A stretch of DNA of 24,128 bases, from NCBI GenBank assembly GCA_002436505.1, contig DJML01000118.1, positions 1 through 24,128 of the forward strand. The letters are read 5' to 3'. Position 1 is the stretch's first letter. The number at the start of each line of letters is the position of its first letter. Positions 8,589 through 15,827 of this stretch are shown here, piece after piece. This stretch comes from Bacteroidetes bacterium UBA6491 (lineage in GTDB: Bacteria > Bacteroidota > Bacteroidia > NS11-12g > UBA9320). The translations under genes were made by a program, and so were the position numbers. The notes beneath the pieces are model-generated. The model did no database searches. It was not told the origin of the DNA and saw only the letters and a list, made by a program, of their open reading frames with translations.

Positions 8589-9182
8589 TTAGGCAGGGTT
8601 GCTTTTATCAGCCAACCATCTGTTCACTTCCTGCCCCACTCTCCAATAATCCAAAACCAAGTGGAAGAACTCTTCACTCAATATAACGGAAGGCTCTAAC
8701 TTTGACTCATAGCTAAAAGAGAGCTTATGTGTATCCAGTTTCACCTCGCGGTATTTCTCTCTGAAATTCTGACTTAATCCCGAGGGGTCCCAATCCATTA
8801 TTTCCCTTCTCAGTTCCGCATTCAGTTTATAAACACCTCCACCTACAACAACCTGTTTATTCCCGATCTGAATATAAAAACCGGGAACCTCCTTCGATCT
8901 TTTGTCCTGTTCAGACAATAGCGCTGACTTAAAGTTCTTGTAGGGAGGAAACTCTTTTGCGAAACGCATGTCCCTGTTTTGTCTGAATATGGCCTGTTTA
9001 GAAGTTAATGATATGGCGTTGTTCTCTTTGTTAATGCATTGAATAAAGTCATTGATAAAGACATAGAACGGGTTGTCCACTGCCAGATTGTAGATCTCTT
9101 TGTGCCTGTGAAACCAATCTTTGTTGTTGTTCACCTCCAGACAGTCGAAAAACTCAAGATATGCTTGTGTGAAGTATGGCAT
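8589..9182 (-). CDS. DUF2461 family protein
   Basis: A 197-residue protein matching the DUF2461 (TIGR02453) pattern. It has LEVNNNKDWFHRHKEIY near the N-terminus (about 15-31), IFRQNRDMRFAKEFPPYKNF in the middle, then GFYIQIG and the Gly-rich VVVGGGVYK block. The family is cytoplasmic and of unknown biochemical function. The ATG at 9182 lies 29 nt inside the upstream gene on the same strand, so the two are probably co-transcribed and translationally linked. It is the last gene of the run that starts with the membrane protein at 10883. A convergent spacer of about 225 bp separates it from the ChaN-like gene; no T-rich terminator stands out there. Confidence 0.88.
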   Translation of the reverse strand: MPYFTQAYLEFFDCLEVNNNKDWFHRHKEIYNLAVDNPFYVFINDFIQCINKENNAISLTSKQAIFRQNRDMRFAKEFPPYKNFKSALLSEQDKRSKEVPGFYIQIGNKQVVVGGGVYKLNAELRREIMDWDPSGLSQNFREKYREVKLDTHKLSFSYESKLEPSVILSEEFFHLVLDYWRVGQEVNRWLADKSNPA

Positions 9183-10200
9183 GTTCTGATTTAAATTGTT
9201 CGTATTTTAAATGGCTCAACCGTTTGGCCGCCTGAAAAGCACTCCAAGATGCGAGGGTCAATAAGGATACGTTGTCAAGGTATTGCCTGGCTTCGTCAAT
9301 ATCGGATGCTGTGATCATGTAATGTCCTGCCATCATTAAAAGAGCAAATCGCATCAGCGATCTGGCTCTGCCTTCATAACCGGACAATACATCATTCATC
9401 CACCACTGGCCCATCGGTACTGCATTACCATCCCATCCCAGAGTAAATTTGTGAAGTGTTTCCAAAGGCAGTGGAGCGAGTATAGCATTGATGTTGCGAC
9501 TTAGCAAGCCATTCATATGTGCCAGTCGGCCTTGAGTTACATCAATAAGTGAGGCCCATTCAAAATCAGTTCTGTCAGCATCTTCTTCCTGATAGATCCC
9601 TGGTTTGATCCATCGAGAAGTGTAACGTTTAAGAAACCATTGCCCCATCTTGTAATAAAGTCCTTTCCAGCGATTATTAGGAACGTGGGAATTCTCCACA
9701 AAGACATTTATCATTCTGTTCGTGTAGTGGAAATAAAAAAAGACTGACAGATATTCAGCAAAAGCTTTTTCACTTATTTTCAATTGTCCTTCCTTGCCAG
9801 AAAACCAGTCGATCATTGAATGCAGGGGATGCTGAGCGATGAATGCCATATTATTCTCCGAAAGGGCTTTCATCAGAGCTGTATCGCCTTCAGCTCCAAC
9901 CGATATGGAATGTGCATCCACACAATACTGACACGTGTTCTGATGTGAAACTATCGTTGCCAATGCATCTTTAGATTTTCTTGATACTTCACCCTGCACC
10001 ACCAACACTTCGCGGCCAAGAGTATAGTACGCCTCCAGTAAGTGTTCATCCGCTGAATGAAGCAGAAAAGGGTCTGCGGATATCCCAAATTCTGAATTCG
10101 CCTTGTTGTAGATATCTTTTACCAATCCTTTTGCTTTTCCTGGCTTTACATAACCCAGGTACTTTACCTTGGCCATCTTTTCCATCAACTTCTCTTTCAT
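9154..10200 (-). CDS. AhpD/carboxymuconolactone decarboxylase-like protein, extended
   Basis: A 348-residue protein. Residues about 20-110 look like a carboxymuconolactone decarboxylase (CMD/AhpD) helical domain with the redox-type CxxC motif in SHQNTCQYCVDAHS (about 89-102). In AhpD-type proteins the two Cys and the nearby His carry out peroxidase-linked thiol chemistry. The remaining 230 residues are mostly helical, with no known motif, making the protein roughly twice the size of a simple CMD protein; it may hold a second, degenerate CMD-like fold. The start ATG overlaps the stop of the membrane-protein gene as ATGA (10197-10200), and its 3' end overlaps the DUF2461 gene. I infer a cytoplasmic oxidoreductase-like role, substrate unknown. 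Confidence 0.8.
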   Translation of the reverse strand: MKEKLMEKMAKVKYLGYVKPGKAKGLVKDIYNKANSEFGISADPFLLHSADEHLLEAYYTLGREVLVVQGEVSRKSKDALATIVSHQNTCQYCVDAHSISVGAEGDTALMKALSENNMAFIAQHPLHSMIDWFSGKEGQLKISEKAFAEYLSVFFYFHYTNRMINVFVENSHVPNNRWKGLYYKMGQWFLKRYTSRWIKPGIYQEEDADRTDFEWASLIDVTQGRLAHMNGLLSRNINAILAPLPLETLHKFTLGWDGNAVPMGQWWMNDVLSGYEGRARSLMRFALLMMAGHYMITASDIDEARQYLDNVSLLTLASWSAFQAAKRLSHLKYEQFKSEHAILHTSIS

Positions 10201-10883
10201 TTTTGCATTAGTTTACGAAAGGTGAATACATGAAATATCAGTGCGATAGGTGCAACAATGCCAATCAAAAAAACCATTGGTACGCTTCCTACGAGTGCTG
10301 AAGATGGAACGGCATTACTCCAAATTGGGTAATTGTTTAAAGAAATGTAGAGCACACCCATCAGATCAAAGATTCCGACCACCATAAATGCCCAAACACC
10401 AATCTTTGCACTTTTATTCTTGTTTTTGAGGAGGAAGTAGGACAAGATCGCAAGGGATCCGGTGATCAGATCACCTACTCCGGAACCATTCAATGCCTTT
10501 GGTCCAAGGCCTTCTGCCACTACCAGGAAGAAAACGGCTCCAAAAATCCTCCAGAACTGAAATCCAACAAGCTGTCTAAGAGAGATGGAATCAAGAGAGC
10601 GCTGCATTCTCTTGGAGTACAATAAAGCAAGAATTGCAATTACAGGCACGAACAGAGGGATGAGAAATTTAGGAAAAGCATCGTCCTGGTCAAATGCATA
10701 CCAGCCGAACGTGCCACTGACCCATATAAAAACTGACCAAACAATTATACCGGTGGCCAAAGTCCGGTTGAATTGTGTGTTGTTTCCCGCTTTTGTGCTT
10801 CTCGTTTTTCGTAGCAACCTAATGTAGAGTAAAGGTGCCAGAATACTTAGACCGGCTACCGCAATTGTGATAAATGTTGTCAT
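10197..10883 (-). CDS. Multi-pass membrane protein of unknown function
   Basis: A 228-residue protein with about seven hydrophobic helices, starting MTTFITIAVAGLSILAPLLY, and a central loop with FWRIFGAVFFLVVAEGLG. I did not recognise a family with confidence. It starts the tight minus-strand run followed by the CMD-like and DUF2461 genes, with a 4-nt ATGA overlap. The AraC-type regulator gene lies 89 bp upstream on the same strand and is the obvious candidate to control it. A transport, sensing or anchoring role cannot be separated from sequence alone. Confidence 0.8.
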   Translation of the reverse strand: MTTFITIAVAGLSILAPLLYIRLLRKTRSTKAGNNTQFNRTLATGIIVWSVFIWVSGTFGWYAFDQDDAFPKFLIPLFVPVIAILALLYSKRMQRSLDSISLRQLVGFQFWRIFGAVFFLVVAEGLGPKALNGSGVGDLITGSLAILSYFLLKNKNKSAKIGVWAFMVVGIFDLMGVLYISLNNYPIWSNAVPSSALVGSVPMVFLIGIVAPIALIFHVFTFRKLMQK

Positions 10884-10972
10884 AATAAAAATTTTTAGAC
10901 TACAAAGGTCACGGTGTATGAATGCATGAATATTGCTCAGAAGTTCAAAGACTTTGCTGAGAAGACCAGGAA

Positions 10973-11878
10973 TTATTTTTGATGTTTTTTCTTGTAGTCT
11001 GTCGGAGACGACGCGTACTTTTCCTTGAAAACCCGGCTGAAATGGGAGGCATCTTCAAAACCGCTTTCAAAAGCAATTTCAGATACAGATAAGTCCTTGG
11101 ACAGAAGCAATGCTGCAGCGTGTTTCAATCGCCTTTCAGACAACCATTGTCCTGGACTTGTGTTGTAGTGACTTTTAAAATCCCGTTTAAAGCTAGACAA
11201 ACTTCGGTTGCAAAGGTCAGCGTATTCAGAAAGACTTAGGTTGTAATTGAAATTCGACTCCATAACGCGCTGCAGTGAGGGTGTATCTTGAGACAAAGCG
11301 TAAAAGTACGCTGCCAGTTCAGGATGCTCGCCAGAGCCAATGATGTGTAGTAAAAGTTCTTTGGCTTTTAGTTCCAGAATGCTTGAGACAGGAGATTCAG
11401 AATAACGAAAGTAGGAAAGCATAGACTGATAAAAACCGTCCAGGTTAGGAATGTTGGTAAGTTTAACGATGGTCTGGTCCGCTTTTGAAATTCTTTTTGG
11501 AAGGGCCATTTTGTCAGAAATATCTTTTATGGTCGACCGAATAATCTCGTCTGAGATAAAGAATCCAAGCATGCAAAAATCTTCATCAAGGAATTGCTTG
11601 ATTATGTTTGCCCCTTTCTGGATATAGAGTGCCTCTCCTTTTTCTAAAGTCCAGCAACCCTGGTTTGTTTCCCATCGTTTAACACCACTTAGAACATAAA
11701 CAATATAATCATTTTTGCTCCAGATACGTACTTTCTCATTTTCCAGTGGGCAGTTGTATTCGACAAAAAGCAATCCTTCAACTTCAAATTTATTAAAACT
11801 GAGTCCGCCTCTTAACTCCTCATAGAAATTGAAGACCTGTCGGTTGTTGTATCTGATTTTACTTTGCAATGAATTCAA
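10973..11878 (-). CDS. AraC-family transcriptional regulator
   Basis: About 301 residues. The N-terminal 170 look like a cupin-like sensor arm (NDYIVYVLSGVKRWETNQG, EKGEALYIQKGA) of the ExsA-like type. The C-terminal 95 form the two-helix-turn-helix AraC DNA-binding domain, with LSLSEYADLCNRSLSSFKRD then GQWLSERRLKHAAALLL and VSEIAFESGFEDASHFSRVF, the signature-type end. No ATG is available near the start: the frame opens after a stop at 11900 and offers TTG at 11878 or 11869, so the exact start is uncertain. Likely to regulate itself and the membrane/CMD/DUF2461 run just downstream; the effector is unknown. Confidence 0.88.
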   Translation of the reverse strand: MNSLQSKIRYNNRQVFNFYEELRGGLSFNKFEVEGLLFVEYNCPLENEKVRIWSKNDYIVYVLSGVKRWETNQGCWTLEKGEALYIQKGANIIKQFLDEDFCMLGFFISDEIIRSTIKDISDKMALPKRISKADQTIVKLTNIPNLDGFYQSMLSYFRYSESPVSSILELKAKELLLHIIGSGEHPELAAYFYALSQDTPSLQRVMESNFNYNLSLSEYADLCNRSLSSFKRDFKSHYNTSPGQWLSERRLKHAAALLLSKDLSVSEIAFESGFEDASHFSRVFKEKYASSPTDYKKKHQK

Positions 11879-11883
11879 ATATA
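11876..11883 (-). promoter_or_regulatory. Candidate -7 box at the AraC gene start
   Basis: On the minus strand TATATTTG fits TAnnTTTG exactly and overlaps the TTG at 11878. If this is the -7 box, transcription would begin near 11870 and translation would have to start at 11869 (TTG) or further in. No TTTG box was found at the -33 distance; the dyad at 11902-11927 occupies that space. Confidence 0.3.
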
Positions 11884-12195
11884 CGATACTGATCTTTTCT
11901 TATTCTGTCCTGGGGCAGGAACAGAATGTGAGGCTAGCCGGTCCGGTATGAATAGCTGAATAAGGTAAAATTAGCAGCCAATTCGCCCAAAACCTTTTTA
12001 AACTTTGTGTCGCCATTTGAGGATCAATTTTTGTCCTCTGAACCTCATTTTATAGTGAAATTTAATTGCAAGCGGCCGCTGCATCATTGGGAATTTCAAT
12101 TGAAATGGTTGGTCTCCAAGCTATTTTTTATATCTTTATATGGTTCAAATAGCAGTTTATAACTGTTCTGATCCGACCTGAAGATACCATATACT
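11879..12195. promoter_or_regulatory. Divergent AraC / unknown-gene intergenic region with three dyads
   Basis: No gene fits in these 317 bp. It holds an imperfect 11-bp dyad (ATTCTGT-CCTG / CAGG-A-ACAGAAT, 11902-11927), a perfect 10-bp palindrome AGCGGCCGCT (12071-12080) and a perfect 14-bp palindrome ATTTCAATTGAAAT (12093-12106). As a region between divergently transcribed genes it should contain both promoters, and the dyads are operator candidates. Confidence 0.45.
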
Positions 12196-13071
12196 ATGGC
12201 TAGAATTATAATTCTTATTCTGCTCATCGTTGTAACAGTTGTCTATTGGGTGATTTATATCCTGGGTGCCAGTAAGAACTATTATTATATATCTGATGGC
12301 AAACGCGTCGCCTACCTATACGACGAATATAACCTTGAATTTATTGAAAAGGCTGAATTGGGATCGACCGAAGAAGCATCAATCGAAAAATATCAAACGG
12401 ACCGAGTTAACCTTGTGGGTGAAACTTATTCTGAACTGATAGATAAACTAAGTTCTTTAGTGAAATTTGCTGTTAAGAAATACAATCAGTCCTTCACGAA
12501 AGACTATTACTTTAGAAAAAGTAATATTTCAGCTAAACAGAGCAATCATGCATCTCTTCCTAACATTGTCTTCACCCGCTATGCAATAGTAAATCAAGAA
12601 AGAAGGGAGGAACTCCTAAGGATCACATTGGAAGCTCATAGAATGGTCCGTGAAGAGGCGAATGTTACTATTGGGAATTATTATAGCGTAAAGGAGATAA
12701 AACTACAGGGATCTTCTGCCAGAGTCACCCGAAATCATGATAAATTGAGTTATATTATTGAACTGAAGCCCACAATTTATCATCAAAAAAAGGTTTCAGG
12801 ATCCGCGCAAGGTGAAAAGGTTTCAATCAATGAGACAACAGCCAGTGCTTATACGATCACCTCCTTTCCTTTAGCCCCTATTCGGGTGCATGGTGTTGAT
12901 TTTAAAAATGGCTACAAAGACAACAAGGCCTATTATCGATCAGAACTCATCCCAATTCCTGAATGTGACAATTTTTTCCTTTCGGAAATGGAGATCAAGG
13001 TTACAGAATACAATCCTGTAAAAGATACCCCAAAGGCAGCGCCTGAAGATTCTGATCAAGAGGATGAATAG
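12196..13071 (+). CDS. Membrane-anchored protein of unknown function
   Basis: 291 residues, not recognised. The first 24 residues (ARIIILILLIVVTVVYWVIY) form one strong membrane helix with no clear cleavage site, so the protein is probably an N-terminally anchored protein. The body is mixed alpha/beta-looking and rich in Lys, Glu and Tyr; the C-terminus ends in an acidic tail (EDSDQEDE). It is transcribed away from the AraC gene. A 6-bp-arm hairpin (GAAGGG/CCCTTC, 13100-13118) follows the stop. The open frame, consistent codon use and defined membrane anchor make it a real gene, but no function can be given. Confidence 0.75.
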   Translation: MARIIILILLIVVTVVYWVIYILGASKNYYYISDGKRVAYLYDEYNLEFIEKAELGSTEEASIEKYQTDRVNLVGETYSELIDKLSSLVKFAVKKYNQSFTKDYYFRKSNISAKQSNHASLPNIVFTRYAIVNQERREELLRITLEAHRMVREEANVTIGNYYSVKEIKLQGSSARVTRNHDKLSYIIELKPTIYHQKKVSGSAQGEKVSINETTASAYTITSFPLAPIRVHGVDFKNGYKDNKAYYRSELIPIPECDNFFLSEMEIKVTEYNPVKDTPKAAPEDSDQEDE

Positions 13072-13099
13072 GATTTGGTTTGCAATTCGTTGCACATAA

Positions 13100-13118
13100 G
13101 AAGGGATTTCAGCCCTTC
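13100..13118 (+). terminator. Weak hairpin after the unknown membrane-anchored gene
   Basis: GAAGGG and CCCTTC pair around a 7-nt loop, 29 nt after the stop codon. No uridine run follows directly (a T-rich patch begins about 20 nt later), so it may be only an RNA-stabilising or incidental hairpin. Confidence 0.3.
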
Positions 13119-13158
13119 GCAGTGAGTAATATGGCTCTTTTATTGTACCTTAGCTCCA

Positions 13159-13935
13159 ATGCAAAGGGTATGGCTATCCGTAATTGCATTATTGATCATT
13201 CTTGGTCAAAATGCTTGCTCTGAAGCAGAGGGCCCAGATCCGGAACCGGACCCTTGTGAAACTATTCTAGCTCATTTTGACAGAACATTTGGGTTACAGT
13301 ATGAGCGTCCAGATATCTATGTTTTTCAAGGGGAGCAGTCAGTTCTTGACAGCAGCAACATCAAACAAATACGATCTTCACTTGGCAGTATCGAAAAAAA
13401 TATACCCGGTCTTTTATCTGTGGTGCACTGGGTTAACACAAATTTCACATGGGTGAATGCCGGGGGCTCAATGATTGGTCAGGTCACAGCGAACGAGCTG
13501 TTTCGTGATCGTGAGTTATACGGATGCCATTCAGCCGCTTTAATGATATCTAGTATTTTAAGAAGCTATGATTTCCCTTGCTTGCTTGTTGAAACTGCCT
13601 CCGTTAAATGGGCAAATGACTTTAGAGAAAACAAACAAATCCCCTTTGTAGGACACGTTATGACCGAAGTCTTTGTTAATGGAGCCTGGATCCTTTTAGA
13701 TAATAACGGGGCATATATTATGGACTATGATCCTTATTTTCCTTTCATCTCAACAATTGGCTCATCTCTTTACAGTCCTGCCCCTAGCGGTCTTTTTGCG
13801 ATAGGGAAAGGGCTTGATAGTTGGGAGTATGGGGTGCACAGTTCAAATGACACGGAAAGTTTAATGAAAAAGTTTTCCAGGGATATGCACTGCTATGCCA
13901 AATGGTTCGGCAGTCTGACCTATGCCTGGGAATAA
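13159..13935 (+). CDS. Transglutaminase-like lipoprotein
   Basis: A 258-residue exported protein. The hydrophobic leader ends at Cys20 (ILGQNAC-SEAEG), a loose lipobox of the kind tolerated in Bacteroidota, followed by an acidic/proline linker. The core fits a transglutaminase-like cysteine fold: Cys123 in YGCHSAALMISSIL, His166 in FVGHVMTEVFVNGAW and Asp181 in ILLDNNG are spaced as the catalytic triad. Such domains act as cysteine proteases, amidases or transglutaminases; which of these applies is not visible. Trp, Tyr and Asn residues around the triad support a real enzyme. A possible -7 box TACCTTAG (13146-13153) sits 5 nt before the ATG. Confidence 0.75.
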   Translation: MQRVWLSVIALLIILGQNACSEAEGPDPEPDPCETILAHFDRTFGLQYERPDIYVFQGEQSVLDSSNIKQIRSSLGSIEKNIPGLLSVVHWVNTNFTWVNAGGSMIGQVTANELFRDRELYGCHSAALMISSILRSYDFPCLLVETASVKWANDFRENKQIPFVGHVMTEVFVNGAWILLDNNGAYIMDYDPYFPFISTIGSSLYSPAPSGLFAIGKGLDSWEYGVHSSNDTESLMKKFSRDMHCYAKWFGSLTYAWE

Positions 13936-14136
13936 GAAATCTTTACAACGGCTTATCGTAGTGTTGCCATAACATTAATACCTGCAAGAGGCCAACCGAC
14001 GTAAATTGAAAATTACGAATCTTAGTTCAAGGGCTTCAGAAGAGAACATCTCCACAGGTTTTCTTTTAATAAAGAATTTGTTCGCTATCGCCCCCAAGAT
14101 CCCGAAGGGTGACCTATAGGATACAATATCTGTCAT

Positions 14137-14330
14137 TTCATTACAGCGGGGCCTATCATTCAGATGATCACGAGGGAATGCTTTGGTATTTGCAGCAAGG
14201 AAGAGGTAACCTCAGATACGCTACCATATCTACTGTGTCACAAGAAGATATCGGCCGCCTAGAGGAGGAATACAACGGCAAAGCTGACTCCATTATTTGT
14301 GTGGACAGCGGCATGACCACCACGTATTAA
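14137..14330 (+). pseudogene. Orphan duplicate of the ChaN-like gene 3' end
   Basis: About 63 codons from HYSGAYHSDDHEG to MTTTY, about 95% identical in DNA to the last 194 bases of the ChaN-like gene 6 kb upstream. The first three quarters of the gene, including signal peptide and GELH motif, are absent, so it cannot make the family fold. The ten differences before the stop codon include six amino-acid changes (for example two Lys to Glu and Phe to Ser), consistent with relaxed constraint. An ATG at 14109 gives an open frame of 73 codons, but the first 10 codons are unrelated. It is most likely a remnant of a larger duplication. Confidence 0.85.
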
Positions 14331-14409
14331 TTCCTTATATTTCAACTGGTTAACTTATGGTTTCAATTTGTGTGGATCTCTATCCCTGAACAAGGTTCCA
14401 AACAAACGA

Positions 14410-14435
14410 ACAAGGCCTGCATGTGCAGGCCTTGT
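14410..14435 (-). terminator. Strong hairpin terminator after the GerW-like gene
   Basis: A perfect 11-bp GC-rich stem (ACAAGGCCTGC/GCAGGCCTTGT) with a 4-nt loop, 17 nt after the stop of the minus-strand GerW-like gene. In that direction it is followed by a T-rich tail (TCGTTTGTTTGG). Good intrinsic-terminator geometry. Confidence 0.75.
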
Positions 14436-14452
14436 CCTTAAAATCCGATAGA

Positions 14453-14818
14453 TTAATTGGCCGCTACACTCTCTTTTCTCTCCAGATACTTTTCAATAAG
14501 ATCAGGGACCTTTTCAAATGCATTGGCAATGGCACCTTTCTTTTCAGTACTGATGAAGGAGATCTGGTCTCCATGAGTTACCAGGAAGCCGATAGGGGAG
14601 ATACCGATGCCTCCACCGACGGCGCCCCCCTCTCCATGTTCCTGCTTTTTACTGTCTCCTTCTCCGCCACCGCTTCCAAATCCCATGCCCATTTTTACAA
14701 CGGGTATGCATTTAAATTCACCCAGATCGAAGGGTTCGCCTACGATGGTCTCACTTTTTGCTTCAGATCTGATGAAGTCAGTGAGTTTGTCAAACAGTTT
14801 TTCAAATTGCATTTCCAT
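14453..14818 (-). CDS. GerW (YtfJ) family protein
   Basis: A 121-residue cytoplasmic protein with the GerW/YtfJ pattern: N-terminal helix (FEKLFDKLTDFI), ETIVGEPFDLGEFKCIPVVKMGMGFG (split here as ETIVGEPFDLG then CIPVVKMGMGFG), a Gly-rich low-complexity stretch (about 46-75) and the conserved GGGIGISPIGFLV. In Bacillus subtilis the homologue (YtfJ, GerW) is a spore protein needed for proper germination, but the family also occurs in non-spore-formers, where its role is unknown. It follows the DUF2953-like membrane protein by 18 nt on the same strand, the same pairing as ytfI-ytfJ. Ends at a strong terminator. Family call firm, function open. Confidence 0.85.
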   Translation of the reverse strand: MEMQFEKLFDKLTDFIRSEAKSETIVGEPFDLGEFKCIPVVKMGMGFGSGGGEGDSKKQEHGEGGAVGGGIGISPIGFLVTHGDQISFISTEKKGAIANAFEKVPDLIEKYLERKESVAAN

Positions 14819-14836
14819 GATATAAAATTTTAATTG

Positions 14837-15337
14837 TTAATGATTTATGTACGCCCAAAGTATTCGGGCTACACGGTTTTCTATATGAATCACAGCGTAG
14901 TTCTCTCCGCTATAATTAATATTCAAGCGAAATGGGGTAAAACGATTAATTGCCGCAGCCGCAGGAAACAGGGCTGCATTAGAAATGACATTGGTCGTGT
15001 CCAGGCTAACATGAAACTTCACGACCCTGAAACTTTTAATTACGGCCAACACTTTGCGAAAATGAACGCTTCTTCTCTTTCCTTGTCTTAGGGCTTTTGG
15101 TTTGGTCCGTTTCTTCCTCTTTGACCAAATTTTCAATGGTTCGACGTTAAAATGAATGAACAGAATTCTGAAATGGAGCAGTGGTTTCTCCTTCCAATGG
15201 AAAGAGATCCGAATAATTTTTCCCATTTCAATGTAATAAGATCCCGTCAGCGTGTTGAGCTGCAATTTAAGCCGTGCAAAAAGTATAAAGCACAGTATAA
15301 GTGACAACAAACACAATATAAGGATCAACACTGTCAT
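14837..15337 (-). CDS. DUF2953-like membrane protein (YtfI-like)
   Basis: A 166-residue protein with one N-terminal membrane helix (VLILILCLLSLILCFILFARLKL), a short beta-type stretch (GSYYIEMGKIIRISFHW), a Lys/Arg-rich cytosolic patch, and a C-terminal segment (LNINYSGENYAVIHIENRVARIL). This layout resembles DUF2953 proteins, whose Bacillus representative YtfI is encoded next to the GerW protein YtfJ. The identification rests mainly on that layout and on its neighbour, since similarity by eye is modest. The two genes are separated by 18 nt and surely share a transcript. Confidence 0.6.
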   Translation of the reverse strand: MTVLILILCLLSLILCFILFARLKLQLNTLTGSYYIEMGKIIRISFHWKEKPLLHFRILFIHFNVEPLKIWSKRKKRTKPKALRQGKRRSVHFRKVLAVIKSFRVVKFHVSLDTTNVISNAALFPAAAAINRFTPFRLNINYSGENYAVIHIENRVARILWAYINH

Positions 15338-15827
15338 AATCGCGTTCTAAGTTATTGTGTAAACTTAGAATGAACAATGATCCAGATTATGTGCGGTGAT
15401 GATTTAGTTCAATTTTATATGGGAATCAAATGATAATTGACGGATGAATTAAGAAAAACAAGGGGATGCATGCCCATTGCAGTTTAAAATGCTAAATCAA
15501 TAGTGATTGGATTGGGGTGTTCCAAAACCCATACTATGGTGGATCATTTTCATTTTGACAATTCAGGGTACAGGGAAGATAAGAATCATGAACAAAGACC
15601 ATTCTGGGCCCCAGCGGACAGCGGATTTAGGCAAAAAGCAACCATAAGGTGATAGAAATGAACCTCATACCGGATGTTCGATCCTTGATTTTACTTCATA
15701 AGTGATAGGTTCATCGCTCAGTGATCTTCTGTTTTATTTGCGTAAATAGTTAAAAAACAATGATAAAAATCAATGGAAAAACCAATTTAGAGAGCCAAAT
15801 TTGCGGGCAGAATATCAATCACGAAAA
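15338..15827. other. 490-bp divergent intergenic region
   Basis: It separates the minus-strand DUF2953-GerW pair from the plus-strand GAPDH gene and should contain both promoters. It includes the 26-bp dyad listed separately and a TTTATTTG -7-like box (about 15733-15741) roughly 85 nt before the GAPDH ATG. I see no gene, tRNA or terminator in it. Confidence 0.5.
15345..15370. promoter_or_regulatory. Perfect 9-bp dyad upstream of the DUF2953-GerW pair
   Basis: TTCTAAGTT and AACTTAGAA flank an 8-nt spacer, 7 nt before the ATG on the minus strand. The minus-strand sequence TAAGTTTA across this dyad also resembles a -7 box (7 of 8 bases of TAnnTTTG). The geometry fits an operator for a dimeric regulator covering the promoter; a 5'-leader hairpin is the alternative. 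Confidence 0.45.

Noticed and set aside
8170..14330. A template/variable repeat pair of a diversity-generating retroelement (five of ten differences are A to G between the two copies)
   Set aside because: Only a few of the many adenines differ, the changes are nearly all transitions in both directions, some differences are not at A, and no reverse transcriptase is in the window. A decaying duplicate explains it better.
14423..14833. A 136-codon plus-strand open frame opposite the GerW-like gene
   Set aside because: Antisense to conserved GerW motifs and overlapping the terminator hairpin.
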